From Chionoecetes opilio (taxonomy: Eukaryota; Arthropoda; Malacostraca; Decapoda; Majidae): a stretch of 64,000 nucleotides of DNA. The DNA is taken from assembly GCA_016584305.1 (NCBI GenBank), contig JACEEZ010020358.1:32501-96500 (forward strand), in the 5' to 3' direction. The position numbers were made by a program, and so were the translations under genes. Every line of letters begins with the position of its first letter. Position 1 is the stretch's first letter. Positions 34,104-64,000 of this stretch are shown in pieces. Under the pieces are notes generated by a model that was not told the origin of the DNA, searched no databases, and worked only from the letters and a program-made list of their open reading frames with translations.

Positions 34104-35737
34104 GGAGGGAGTGGCTGTGTGTGGGTTGTTGTGCTTGTGGTGGTGGGTGAGGGGACTTGCAATGTTCAATGTTACTTTGTGAAGAAATGTGGGGAATACA
34201 CTATTTCACTATACAACTGTTTTGTATCCTTTAGTACTTGTGTGTGTTGTGATCAGAGCTGGGCAGTATTGAAACACATTTGTATTTAAATACATGTGTG
34301 TATTTGAAAATGTATTCATAAATACATTGGTTTTCATGTATTTAAATACATATAATATACAAATTTAATTACTTTTTTAGCAGTTCATTTGGCCATAAAC
34401 CCGACCAACTATCAAGCATTCCTGATGTTGCAGTGAACCAGTGTTTCCACTTTCAAGGAAATGTCCTGATTTTAAGGAAATTTAGGCCTGAGAAGGAAAT
34501 TTCTAAGGAAACGCGAAATCCTAAGGAAATCCAGATTTTTTCCAGACATTTCTGGAGATATGTAGATTAAGTAAAATAGCCAGGTGAGCTGATAATAAAA
34601 TACACTTCATTTGTCTTTGACAAAATGACCAAAGAACAAATTCTCGGTGCTAATTTCTTATCATATTCACATCTACAGCATCTACCACAGCATGGATATT
34701 GGGGAATGGGGAGGAGGGAGGTGGTGGGTGGCGACGGCCTGGATGGAGCCGCGGGACGGGGGTAGCGCTCTAACGACAAGTTCAGTTCCTGTCCTGCTGT
34801 CTGATAAACACCGTTAGCGTGTCTGGGATTCTGTTCTCGTCAGTCACTATAAAAAAAATAAAAAAAAATAGTATTCGGTGCTTCCTCCAGCCATTTCTAT
34901 AGTGTAATTAGCTCTAAGAATTTCATAGTGTGAAAGTGTGTGCAAACTTTGATGATACTACATAATGCAACTCAAACATTATGTCACGGAGTGGATTCCA
35001 TTATGTCGTAGATGGTTTATAGAATTCTCAAAGGAATGCATACTTATACAAAGGAATGCATACTTATACAAAGGAATGCATATGATACTTATACTGCAAA
35101 TATAAGAAGGTTTGGAAATTAGATTTCATAATTTTGTGCCTGGAGATTTTAGAATTAAATAAATAAGTGAATACTTTCGAAACATGATGATTTAATTTAT
35201 GGCATTAATTAAAATTTGTGTGCATTTAAAATGTATTTACAAAAGTATTTCAATACAATTAATGTATTTAGTATTTAGTATTTAAATGCATTTGTAAAAT
35301 GTATTTAGTATTTGGTATTTGAATACGTACATTTCTCCCACGTATTTAGTATTTAGTATTTAAATACATTCAATGTATTTAGTGCCCAGCTGCCCAGTGG
35401 CGATCTTAGTGTAGGTCTGCCTATACATCACTACAACACAAATTTAATGCTGATATTTTTTTTTTTTAACAAAAAAACCATGGCTCTAAAATCAACCTGA
35501 AAAAAGTTATAGGTAAGAAAGTTCCCCTTTGGCCAATGGCAGTGCACGATATTTTTATAATTTGTTCATTTATAGCCCTACTATGACACAGATGAAGACA
35601 TAAAATGACACAGACTCTCCAGATAGCCCCTTCTAACTTTCCTGAAATCATGGATGTAGAAATGTAAGTATTAACGCCACCACACTTCTGTACATCGAAA
35701 ACAACGTTGTCCTGGCGACTTAAGTGTTATCTACGGT
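34104..35737. other. Zinc-finger 3' flank: decayed DNA elements
   Basis: 34256-35397 has ends CAGAGCTGGGCAGTATTG / AGTGCCCAGCTGCCCAG and TATTTAAATACA-rich margins, a hAT-like look. 35400-35737 is a partial TCGCCA-foldback. No clear polyadenylation signal assigned. Confidence 0.5.
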
Positions 35738-36082
35738 ACACCGTTCCTTCTTACCTTACAACAATGTGTTTCTGCCACCACCACCACCACCACCATGCTA
35801 TAGGTGCCTTGCACTGACGTCACGATCTAGCGTCTTCAAGCCAAATGCCGCCGCTTCAAGCCAAATCCCGCCCGTCGGAGCGAGCTGGAGGACCAACAAA
35901 CTCCACTTGCCGCCATGTTTGCCAGCTTATGGTAATTTTCCCCTACCAAATATATGTTTATCAGTATAAAAGGTATACTGTCATCTTCCGAAATGTTTGT
36001 TCTATAATATTATCAAATAAAAAACCGTAAAACACACTAAATAACTGCCATTATGAGACTCAAGAAATATGCATGAACTTAA

Positions 36083-36974
36083 AGTAATCGTCCAGACCTA
36101 TTTTTTCTTTGCATAATTATGTTGAATGTTCATTCAAAATACCTAATCCACAAAAAATAATTAATTTCCTCGCCTTATTTCCCTAAAAACATGACTTTTG
36201 GAAAAAGCGCGAGAAAAACAACAGCCACATTCCAGCCGTGGCGCGAAACTTGCTAGCGACGTCACGGCAGGAAGCCTCCCAGCCCTGCCTGATACAGATA
36301 CACGGAGACTCAGAGAAAAATATAGTAGTAGCCTACTTGAAGAATTTTGGGTGTTTCTGATAAAAAAAATTTTTTTTTGTGCGATATGGCATATACTTGC
36401 ATCCTGTATGGGTACAGCAAGAAAACTGTGCCTTTCCCGAGAGCTTAGCACCCATTTACAACATATACGGCGACGATATATGTGTGCAGACGTGTGGAGC
36501 GGCGGATAGTAGCGAGCCCTCTCATCTAGGTGGCCTCGCTACTACCCGCCGCTCCACACGTCTGCACACATATATCGTCGCCGTATATGTTGTAAATGGG
36601 TGCTAAGCTCTCGGGAAAGGCACAGTTTTCTTGCTGTACCCATACAGGATGCAAGTATATGCCATATCGCACACAAAAAATATCAGAAACACCCAAAATT
36701 CTTCAAGTACTATATTTTTCTCCGAGTCTCCGTGTATCTGTATCAGGCAGGGCTGGGAGGTTTCTTGCCGTGACGTCGCCGAGCCGTGGTGCGTCGTCTG
36801 CTGGTCGCCAGTTATGTTTTAAGAGCTCTGGGAATTTACAAATTTTGATTGCGAATCATTTAAAAACGGGTGACTGGATGCAAAAAGTGACAACATATTG
36901 TTGAATTGATATACTCGATGGCTATATTTTGACTGCATTAAAGCAGGAATGATGAAATGGTCTGGACGATTACT
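36083..36974. mobile_element. 892-bp foldback element with TTAA flanks
   Basis: AGTAATCGTCCAGACC and its inverse at the ends, TTAA at 36079-36082 and 36975-36978. Arms of over 400 bp meet at a short loop near 36516-36532. It interrupts a copy of the ATATGTTTATCAG family. Confidence 0.88.
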
Positions 36975-37050
36975 TTAACGTGGTAGTTCCTGTTACTTAA
37001 CATTACCTGGCCTACAGAACACTATACCTACTTCACACTACCTTCTAAAA

Positions 37051-37092
<42 letters not shown>

Positions 37093-37379
37093 GTATATTT
37101 ATAGTTTTAGACCGCATGTATTATTATACAGGAAAACATGTAAACTGTATTAATAAATGAGTGAAACTGCTTTTTTCTACTGGTACCTATCTATTTGTAG
37201 GTAGAATCATATAGTGACTCTACCAGCCTATCTTACTGAGAAATAAACTATAAAGGTTTACTTAATTCCATCCATCAATATTCAAGCATAAAGTTTCATT
37301 ATTATATACTTAGAATTAACAGTATCACGTTAATTCGTATTTTTTTTCTTCAAATTAATGAATAATGATATCCTAAAAA

Positions 37380-37438
37380 AACGTCCCGTGTTGCATGATG
37401 GGACTGTGAGCGGCGGTCAGGCGGCAGGACGCGCACAG
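37380..37438 (+). promoter_or_regulatory. Candidate CpG-rich promoter and first non-coding exon
   Basis: GC-rich segment with TTGCATGATGGGACTG and GAGCGGCGGTCAGGCGGC, ending in CGCGCACAG/GTGAGT, a strong donor. The surrounding 37.4-38.5 kb is much more GC-rich than the window, as for a housekeeping CpG-island promoter. Confidence 0.4.
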
Positions 37439-38156
37439 GTGAGTGTCTACAAAGTGGCTGATAACTATTGCTGTAGCCCTGTAGGATAGGCCTAGTGAGG
37501 GTTGAGAGTAGGCCTATGACCCGGTGGGCGTGATGTTATAGCTGGGGCGTGGAATGTGCAGCAGTGAGGCGTTAAAACAGGAATTTAATGATGTGCCTAA
37601 ATCGGTGACGAGGGCAGCGTAGGTCGCCCGATAATTCAACACTACCAGCCTCATTAATGCCTCCTCGCGGCGCCCTTTGACCTGCTGGGTGCGGGGAGGG
37701 TCCAGGGGCGTGGCGGGGTGGGTGACGCGCGCCAGGGAGGGCAGATGACGGGGATGTGGCGGGATTAAGGTGGCGGTGGCGTGCCCGGCGGGGGTCAGGG
37801 TAGGGCGGCGGCGAGGTGGTGGTGGTGGTCGCGCCGCTAAGAACACTTTTTGACGTGGATATTTTAAGCTTTTGAGTCACTATTATTACTTGTCAGTGTT
37901 CTCATGGAAAGCTAGTGCCTCGATGTTGCCTGTGACATGTATCAGGGCAGCAGTTAAGCTGTGAAACCAGTGAAATAAGAGAGGTGAATGGAGGATCTTC
38001 AGGATTTCACGCTGACATTTCGCGCCACAGCGGGCAAACTAACAAGATCAAACATCAGCAAGTGTAACATTTTAAGGTAGAGGAATGATGATTTTTTGTG
38101 ATGGTGAATGTGTATAATGTTTAGAATGTTGCATGAAGTGTGTGTCTTTGTTTCAG

Positions 38157-38501
38157 AGTGTAGCCGCCGAAGCTGAGTGAGCTGCGAGCTGTTGTGTTAG
38201 CGCGGGCACGTCGTCTTCACAGGGCGGGGCACCACTGGCCCTCACTCCTCCGGGCCAGGGGTGCGCCGCCCCCGGGCCACCTGCGGGAGTCCAGTGGCTC
38301 CGGCAGAGGGGTGTTGGGGGGACTGTCGGACGGAAGGTTATTCTCCTCAAGAATGCCCGAAACCCCACTTTCCTCACCGCCGCCACTCTGCTCGGGGACA
38401 CTGGACTCCTGCCATACAAATATTTCTTTACAGCAAGCTAACGTGCTTGAGGCAATCCGTAGCTCGCACTGAAGCGCCTGCCTCGCCGTCTCTTCAGTGT
38501 G
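38157..38501 (+). other. Candidate 5' exon (mostly untranslated)
   Basis: Between TTTGTTTCAG and TGTG/GTGAGT. GC-rich. No long ATG-initiated frame crosses it: ATG at 38353 (MPETPLSSPPPLCSG..) stops at 38472, and the frame reading EAPASPSLQC through the donor has no ATG after its last stop at 38198. Best read as 5' UTR with an upstream ORF. Confidence 0.4.
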
Positions 38502-38791
38502 GTGAGTATTGTCCTCCACGTGGGAAGTGTAGGCATGTATTCTGCGAAGGTTGTCACACATCTCTGTGTCTCTAAGGCCAGCAGTGCTTGAATCATGTCT
38601 TCACTGTACATTTGCAGGACTCAAAGTTACATTTCGTCCTTTCAGGTTAGATGGAGAAAGGGTTTTTGATAAAGTTTTGTTTGAAGTTATATGAATGTTT
38701 TAAAAGTGAGTGTGGTGCCAGGGTGTGAAGCTTGTGTGGCGTAGTAATTAAATGGGACACCCAGAATATGACAATATGACAATCATTTCAG

Positions 38792-38862
38792 GTAAGTTTT
38801 GCAAGCCGTCGCGGGACAGCCAGACATCGCAGGAGCTCCAGCAACGTACAAGAAAGCACCAT
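38792..38862 (+). other. Candidate 5' exon ending in AT of a split start codon
   Basis: Bounded by TCATTTCAG and GTAAAG. It ends GAAAGCACCAT; joined to the next exon's GGAGGCC it makes GCACCATGG, a perfect Kozak start. Confidence 0.4.
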
Positions 38863-39195
38863 GTAAAGTACCCATAGCAGTGTTTTCCTTGTGTTAGGGT
38901 GTTAGGGTGTTAGGATGTCCGCCCCCTTACCACTCAGGAACCCGGGAACTAATGCCCTGGGCTGAAGTCTTTTGCAGCTCCTCCTTCCTCCAGTAGACTA
39001 CCTCCTGACAAGAAATGTTTGGCTCCAGTCATGACTTCACTGCACATAATTATCTCCTGCCAGCAAAGATACAGTGTGAGTAAGATCAGTGTTTAGAATC
39101 AAACAATAGTGCATGTGATGTAAATATGATATTTTTCATATGATGTGTTGGTGGAAGCCATGATTAGTGATTAGTGGACCTACCTTTGGTTGCAG

Positions 39196-39339
39196 GGAGG
39201 CCTACAACACTGCCTCAGGTGAAGCAGTGGTTGGCCAGTTAAGGAGACCCAGAACACACTTGAAGGCTGCCTCATTCTCCCCATCTCCAGCCACGGGTTT
39301 GGTGGTCACACTGTCAAGGACCACAACCAATGCACGAAG
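39196..39339 (+). CDS. Candidate first coding exon, possibly of POLQ
   Basis: Bounded by GGTTGCAG and GTTAGT. Using the split ATG, the frame is MEAYNTASGEAVVGQLRRP, RTHLKAASFSPSPATGLV and LSRTTTNAR plus two bases AG. Basic and disordered-looking, consistent with a POLQ N terminus, but no exon of matching phase was found before 44.6 kb, so the link to POLQ is inference; a separate gene is possible. Confidence 0.4.
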
Positions 39340-39542
39340 GTTAGTGTTACTTAAGAACAGTATTAGTATTTTAACTATAGCTTCTTTTAGACTATCAATG
39401 ATTCCTTTAAAGCTTTGTGCAATGATGTAGTGACTCACTGCTATGATGGGGACTTACTAGACTTGGTTCACTGTGTGATTTAATGTGTGACCCAAACCAC
39501 AAGCGCCAATACCACGTCATAAGTAAGTCCTGCGGGTAAGTC

Positions 39543-39640
39543 CTGCTCATAGTCATAAGAAACATAAGAAGAAACATAAGAAAATAAGAAAGCTACAAGA
39601 GGCCGTGAGACCTACACGAGGTAGTTCCTGTAAACATTAA
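39543..39640 (-). mobile_element. LINE 3' tail
   Basis: Minus strand GTAGGTCTCACGGCCTCTTG then TTCTTATG units. Confidence 0.7.
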
Positions 39641-39654
39641 CTGAGATCCATCCA

Positions 39655-40500
39655 GTGTACTACAGCTGCTACACCCCCCTACACATCCCTGCTGCCCTCT
39701 ACACACCCCTCCACAGTGTACTACAGCTGCTACACCCCCCTACACATCCCTGCTGCCCTCTACACACCCCTCCACAGTGTACTACAGCTGCTACACCCCC
39801 CCTACACATCCCTGCTGCCCCCTACACACCCCTCCACAGTGTACTACAGCTGCTACACCCCCCTACACATCCCTGCTGCCCCCTACACACCCCTCCACAG
39901 TGTACTACAGCTGCTACACCCCCCTACACATCCCTGCTGCCCCCTACACACCCCTCCACAGTGTACTACAGCTGCTACACCCCCTACACATTCCTGCTGC
40001 TCTCTACACACCCTTCCACAGTGTACTACAGCTGCTACACCCCCCCTACACATCCCTGCTGCCCTCTACACACCCTTCCACAGTGTACTACAGCTGCTAC
40101 ACCCCCCCTACACATCCCTGCTGCCCTCTACACACCCCTCCACAGTGTACTACAGCTGCTACACCTCCCCTACACATCCCTGCTGCCCCTACACACCCCT
40201 CCACAGTGTACTACAGCTGCTACACCCCCCCTACACATCCCTGCTGCCCTCTACACACCCCTCCACAGTGTACTACAGCTGCTACACCCCCCCTACACAC
40301 CCCTCCACAGTGTACTACAGCTGCTACACCACCCCTACACATCCCTGCTGCCCCCTACACACCCCTCCACAGTGTACTACAGCTGCTACACCCCCCCTAC
40401 ACATCCCTGCTGCCCTCTACACACCCCTCCACAGTGTACTACAGCTGCTACACCCCCCTACACATCCCTGCTGCCCCTACACACCCCTCAACAGTGTACT
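39655..40500. repeat. 61-bp x14 minisatellite
   Basis: Unit GTACTACAGCTGCTACACCC plus CCCTACACATCCCTGCTGCC.. to CCTCCACAGT. Open in three plus-strand frames of 244-290 aa; not genes. Each unit holds CCCCTCCACAG, an acceptor-like string. Confidence 0.93.
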
Positions 40501-40904
40501 TATTTTATTGACAGTGTTCATATTTAGTCATAGGATTGGAACACAGTGATGCAACACTCAACAAAATCTCTCAACACGTTCTTCACTGTTCTTGTACTTC
40601 AATGCCAAGATGACATGTTCAAATGTTGAGAGGGTTTATTCAAGTGATCGTTACAAAGTGATATGATTATAAGCAGAACCATTAGACCCACAAACATTTC
40701 AGGATCTGTCTTGGCACGGTGTAACTTTTTTATTTTATTTATTAATTTTTATTTCTTTTCTTATACTCATGCCTTCATCGCCTGTAGGCAGTGACCTCTA
40801 GGGCTCGGATGGTAGGCCCTGGAGGTTCACTTGAGGGCTGTTATTCACCCATGATGATAGGTCTGATTTAGGTTAGGTTAGGTTTAAGATAAGTCAGGGT
40901 GGCA

Positions 40905-40985
40905 AGGTTGGTAGAGACGTGAGTTCGCAATGTGCAGCGTCCCTGTGCATTCGGTCAGCGGTTCGAGTCCGCCTAGTTCGTGCTG
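40905..40985 (+). repeat. tRNA-derived SINE head or tRNA pseudogene
   Basis: A box TGGCAAGGTTGG and B box GGTTCGAGTCC about 50 nt apart, T-arm GCGG/CCGC pairs. Acceptor stem is not convincing, so a functional tRNA is unlikely. Confidence 0.5.
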
Positions 40986-41994
40986 ACGTGGCGGCGCTTT
41001 GTATAGTCAATAACCTTGTAGTTGGTACTTGCAAAGTGTCTAGATAGGATGAAAATCTTATCTTAGGTTTAAGATAGGTTTGTGTTAGGTTGTATAGAGT
41101 TATTTAGGTTAAATAAGCGTCAGCGAGACGATTTACGAAGGGGACCGATTTTAGCTCACAAACGTAACCAATGTTCATGTATTGTATTAATATGCAGTTT
41201 TACTATGGTTAATTCTGTAACATGATGCACAAATATCTATCGGATTTATACTCTTATAACTGCAGATTGTATATGATGTCATGATCTTCAGTGGCACAGA
41301 CAGCAGTAGTGATGCTATAATTCGTAATATTTGGCGGCTGGCGACATTATTGCAGCTGGCGACTATACTGTTATCTACGGTAGAGCTCACCTACTTTTGA
41401 GTCATGATGTGTTACTATATCTATTTTGTTTTATTTGATTCTATTTATTTTTGAGAACAAAAATAACATTTGGAAAGTTGTGTCATGATTGGATCTAGTC
41501 AAGCAATGATTTATTTTGGTGATAAGAGGAAATATTTTGATATGTGGAATGCTGAATTCAATGAAGTATAAAGTCATTTACTGACTATATTTTTTTTACC
41601 TATGGTTGTACGATAAAATATAATCCATCTGAAAATACGATAATTCTTGTGGCTCGGTACGATAATGTGGCCTACAAAAGTTCACAGCTGTTGGTCAGTC
41701 AGCTGTTTTTGTTTACACCTTTCAAACTGTTGGAGTTGAGACGTGGCACGTTTTTAACCTCTAAATAGTGAATATGTTGGTTCAATAGCAACAAACAGTG
41801 AGTAATGAGGCAATCTTATGTGTAGCGACTCGTTAGTTATATATATATCGCCAGCATACCTTCTAGGCTATCAGTAGTGAGTAGTGAGATGGGTCCATTG
41901 CTGATGCCTCCTACAGCATCCCACAGGACCCTCACCATCAAGCATTTTAAGCATTAATTTACCTAAGCATTTTATGGGAAACTGCGGTAAATAT

Positions 41995-43078
41995 CCAGAT
42001 GAACACCACACTTCCTTTGGTGGACGAAACTATTTTTTTCTGGCGAGTTTTGATGCGTTTTGAATGAATCTGTCGCCATTTCTGTCGCAAATCAATTATT
42101 ATTTTTTTTTTTTTTTTTTTTTTTATGCAAATATGACAGAATTTATTTTTTTGAACATAACCTAAACTATACCTAACCTAACCTTTACCTAACCTAACCT
42201 TTACCTAACCTAACTTAACCTATACCTAACGGTGACAGGAAGGTTCGACGGAATGCGTTTTCGACGACACCGTCGGAACCTCCAACATGGTGCATCGTCG
42301 AACCTTCCAAGTCATTGCCGTCGAACCCTCTCATTCATTCCCTTCATAATATACGACACTTACAAATGAAATTGACGGACATGTATACGTATTATATACA
42401 TAGGAACATAAGGATAATAACCGAGGGTGTTCAGTCTGATTTAAAATTCCTTTCATAATCATTTTTTGACCTTTCATCATGCGCAATTTAACTTATCGTT
42501 ATTAACGCAGCTCTGATAAAATTATAATCGGACAGCTCTGATAATCGGACGAGAGAGAGAGAGAGAGAGGAATTAATGGAGGGCGAGGGCAGGAGAGAGA
42601 GGGGGGAGGGGGGTCGGCGGGAGATAAGGTCATGTTACTGCGATAGGAAAAAAGAGAAGTGGAGGAAGATGAAGAGGAAATAAAATACAGAGAGAGAGGG
42701 AGAGAGAAGGGGGGGCGATAACCCCCCCCTTATAACGTGGTGTTACCACGTGAATATAATATATTCATGGTGTTACCACGTGAATAAGGTATAACACCCT
42801 TATAACGTGGTGTTACCACGTTAGGGTGGGATACTCTAGGATAGACATACGTATAGACATATTGGAAGTTTCGACGGAGTTCGACGGTACCGTCGAAACT
42901 TCCATTTTTTACCGTCGAAAGTGCATTCCGTCGAAACTTCCTGTAATCTACCTAACCTAACCTAACCTAACCTTTACCTAACCTAACCTAACCTAACCTA
43001 ACCTAACCTAACCTAACCTATACCTAACCTTTACCTAATTAAAAAAACAAAAAAACAAAAAAACTAACCTTTATCTAA

Positions 43079-43120
<42 letters not shown>

Positions 43121-43214
43121 CGACAGAAACGGTTAGCAGACTAATTCAAAACACATAAAAACTCACCAGAAAAAAAATTGTTTCGTCCACCAAAGTGATT
43201 CTGTGTTCATCTGG
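41995..43214. mobile_element. Foldback element with TTAGG core and nested insert
   Basis: Ends CCAGATGAACACCACACTTC and, inverted, to 43214. Core: T-run, (CCTAA)n, nested element 42235-42944, (CCTAA)n, A-run. Confidence 0.8.
42235..42944. mobile_element. Nested TIR element, 710 bp
   Basis: Ends ACAGGAAGGTTCGACGGAAT and inverse; interior has (GA)n and palindromes with TAACGTGGTGTTACCACGT. Confidence 0.8.
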
Positions 43215-43400
43215 AATAATATCGCCTCTCCTACAGCATCCCACAGGACCCTCACCATCAAGCATTTTAAGCATTTATTTACCTAAGCATTTTATGGGAA
43301 ACTGTACTGCACACAATCACACACTCCTGCAACACAACATACACTGGTAAATGTGTTGTTTCGACCAATACTCTCCAGACCTAAGTGGGGACCTCTTACT

Positions 43401-44402
43401 ACCGTAGATAACATTATAGTCGCCAGTCACTTGCCACTGCACTAATGTCGCCAGGCACAAATATATTACGAATTTTAGCATCACTACAGCAGGGATGTCA
43501 ATTTTCCGCGGATTCGCGGATTTCAGAGTATTTTATTGCCAGCTGGGTCATTTCTGTAAATCGTGTAGATTCGGGTTAAAAATTTAGGGGGGGGGTGTTG
43601 GGGTGTACATAGGGGGTCTTTACATATGATATGTTGTGAGATATATATTGTATGTACATGTTATTTGGCAATATGAATACAAGTTTACTATTCATTGTGT
43701 GTGCATGTTATTATCATGATTATAGTTATAGTGAAACTTATTTGATATTGGATTATTCAATAATTCGAAGTTGGTCATCAAATCATATTTGAGCTGTATT
43801 TGATAGCGATATAATAGATTAATAATTGATAAAGTTGACTAATATAAATGACAAATATTTTGTTGTTGTGTTATTACTTTTCCAACGGAAATAGTGTTAA
43901 TATTTCATTTATCATGTCAAAATGGTTAATAGTTCATATACATTTCACAATTTAAGTTGCATGATATGCCATATATATATACATATACACAAATTGTGGA
44001 CACAAAAACAGACAAAATTGAGACCATAAATTATAATTATTATAGATATAACCAAGGACCTCTCAGAAGCTCTCTCAGAGCATGAAATTTACAAAAAATC
44101 TTCAGGGGCCAAACCCCCAGCTGGGAGGTTCCCTCGTTACGCTGGGTCAGCCTCGCTGCGCTCGGATGAGTTGGTCGCCCTATTATTTTATTTCAGAGGT
44201 TTTTTTTCTTTTCTTGTTGACATCCCTGCTACAGACTTCTATGTGCCACTGAAGAGGAATGCACAGTAGTTTATATTATGTACATCACACTACATGTCTT
44301 CACTGGCACATAAAAGTCTGTAGTGATGCTAAAATTCGTAATATATTGTGCCTGGCGACATTAGTGCAGTGGCACGTGACTGGCGACTTTAGTGTTATCT
44401 AC
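43401..44402. repeat. TCGCCA-foldback interrupted by a hAT-like element
   Basis: Halves 43401-43489 and 44229-44402 pair as the same hairpin as 3463-3721. Confidence 0.85.
43490..44228. mobile_element. hAT-like non-autonomous element, 739 bp, 6-bp TSD
   Basis: CAGGGATGTCAATTTTCCGC to TTGACATCCCTG; CTACAG at 43484-43489 and 44229-44234. Removing insert plus one CTACAG restores the host foldback. No ORF. Confidence 0.87.
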
Positions 44403-44482
44403 TCCTGACCAAACTTGCTGTAGGATGAATGTCATTGTTGATTTGTGTAGATCTTTGTTAATGTGTTCATTGTATTCGACAG

Positions 44483-44612
44483 GTGACAGAAACTACAAGT
44501 AACAGAAACTACAAGTAACAGAAACTACAAGTAACAGAAACTACAAGTAACAGAAACTACAAGTAACAGAAACTACAAGTAACAGAAACTACAAGTAACA
44601 GAAACTACAAGT
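44483..44612 (+). repeat. 16-bp x8 tandem array
   Basis: Unit AACAGAAACTACAAGT. It abuts the possible first POLQ exon and blurs its 5' boundary; a 16-nt step rotates reading frame with each copy. Confidence 0.92.
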
Positions 44613-44660
44613 AAATACAACAATGAAGAATGGTGCATAAAAGAACAACCAAGTCAGTTG

Positions 44661-44682
<22 letters not shown>
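44586..44682 (+). CDS. POLQ: Possible POLQ N-terminal exon
   Basis: Open frame NNEEWCIKEQPSQLMETLLK ending one base before GTAGGT; phase matches the next exon. ATG at 44661 could start translation, but its context is weak. The 5' boundary lies inside a 16-bp tandem repeat and cannot be fixed. Confidence 0.35.
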
Positions 44683-63880
<19,198 letters not shown>

Positions 63881-63963
63881 GTATGAACACAGACATACAA
63901 ACAAACATACAGACATACAATAAAGGACAGGCTTTATATTGAATAGACAAGAAGGTAATAAGG

Positions 63964-64000
63964 TTAACCCCCAGATCTTTCCATTGCTATATAAAATAGT
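63964..64000 (+). mobile_element. TTAA-MITE copy 14, cut by window end
   Basis: TTAACCCCCAGATCTTTCC; lacks the CTTCACGC block. Confidence 0.7.

Noticed and set aside
32409..34169. 586-aa open frame on the minus strand opposite the zinc fingers
   Set aside because: The 84-bp finger units simply lack stops in this antisense frame; the plus strand has clear C2H2 spacing and contact-residue variation.
39655..40549. Three overlapping 244-290 aa Pro/Thr-rich frames
   Set aside because: They are the same 61-bp minisatellite read in three frames.
40905..40985. Functional tRNA gene
   Set aside because: A and B boxes are present but acceptor-stem pairing and anticodon arm are not convincing; a SINE head is more likely.

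Overview
The window looks like nuclear DNA of an arthropod, most likely a decapod crustacean. It has small exons with GT/AG introns, very dense microsatellites and minisatellites, short interstitial runs of the arthropod telomere unit TTAGG, CR1/jockey-like LINE debris and many terminal-inverted-repeat DNA elements. Species is an inference only; no rRNA or mitochondrial marker is present.

Three host genes can be rebuilt by joining exons whose splice phases agree. (1) Minus strand, 8623-19939: a complete 11-exon DEAD-box RNA helicase of the mitochondrial DDX28 type, 505 aa, with all helicase motifs in order. (2) Plus strand, about 23861-34103: a C2H2 zinc-finger gene with 18 tandem fingers in its last exon and three small upstream exons giving an unfamiliar Cys-rich N terminus (623 aa from the ATG at 23873). 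A LINE copy with stop codons lies in its last intron. (3) Plus strand, from at least 44661 (perhaps from 37.4 kb) to beyond the window end: DNA polymerase theta (POLQ/mus308), of which the N-terminal region and nearly the whole helicase-like domain are here; the polymerase domain lies outside.

Between and inside the genes lie repeats: about 14 copies of a roughly 210-bp MITE with TTAA target sites, a 'TCGCCA' foldback family, hAT-, Harbinger- and pogo-like non-autonomous elements, LINE 3' ends with an 8-bp TTCTTATG tail, and a 2372-bp TIR transposon (11429-13800) with one 556-aa ORF, cleanly inserted in a 78-bp tandem array inside a DDX28 intron.

The most unusual signal is that many minisatellites in DDX28 and POLQ are built from, or end exactly at, splice junctions. 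Units repeat an acceptor plus the first exon bases, a donor plus the last exon bases, or both. The extreme case (45963-46666) is 17 donor-to-acceptor cassettes separating 16 potential micro-exons of 9 or 6 nt. Some apparent breaks in the long POLQ exon may be assembly indels. All identifications are from reading the sequence; no database search was run.
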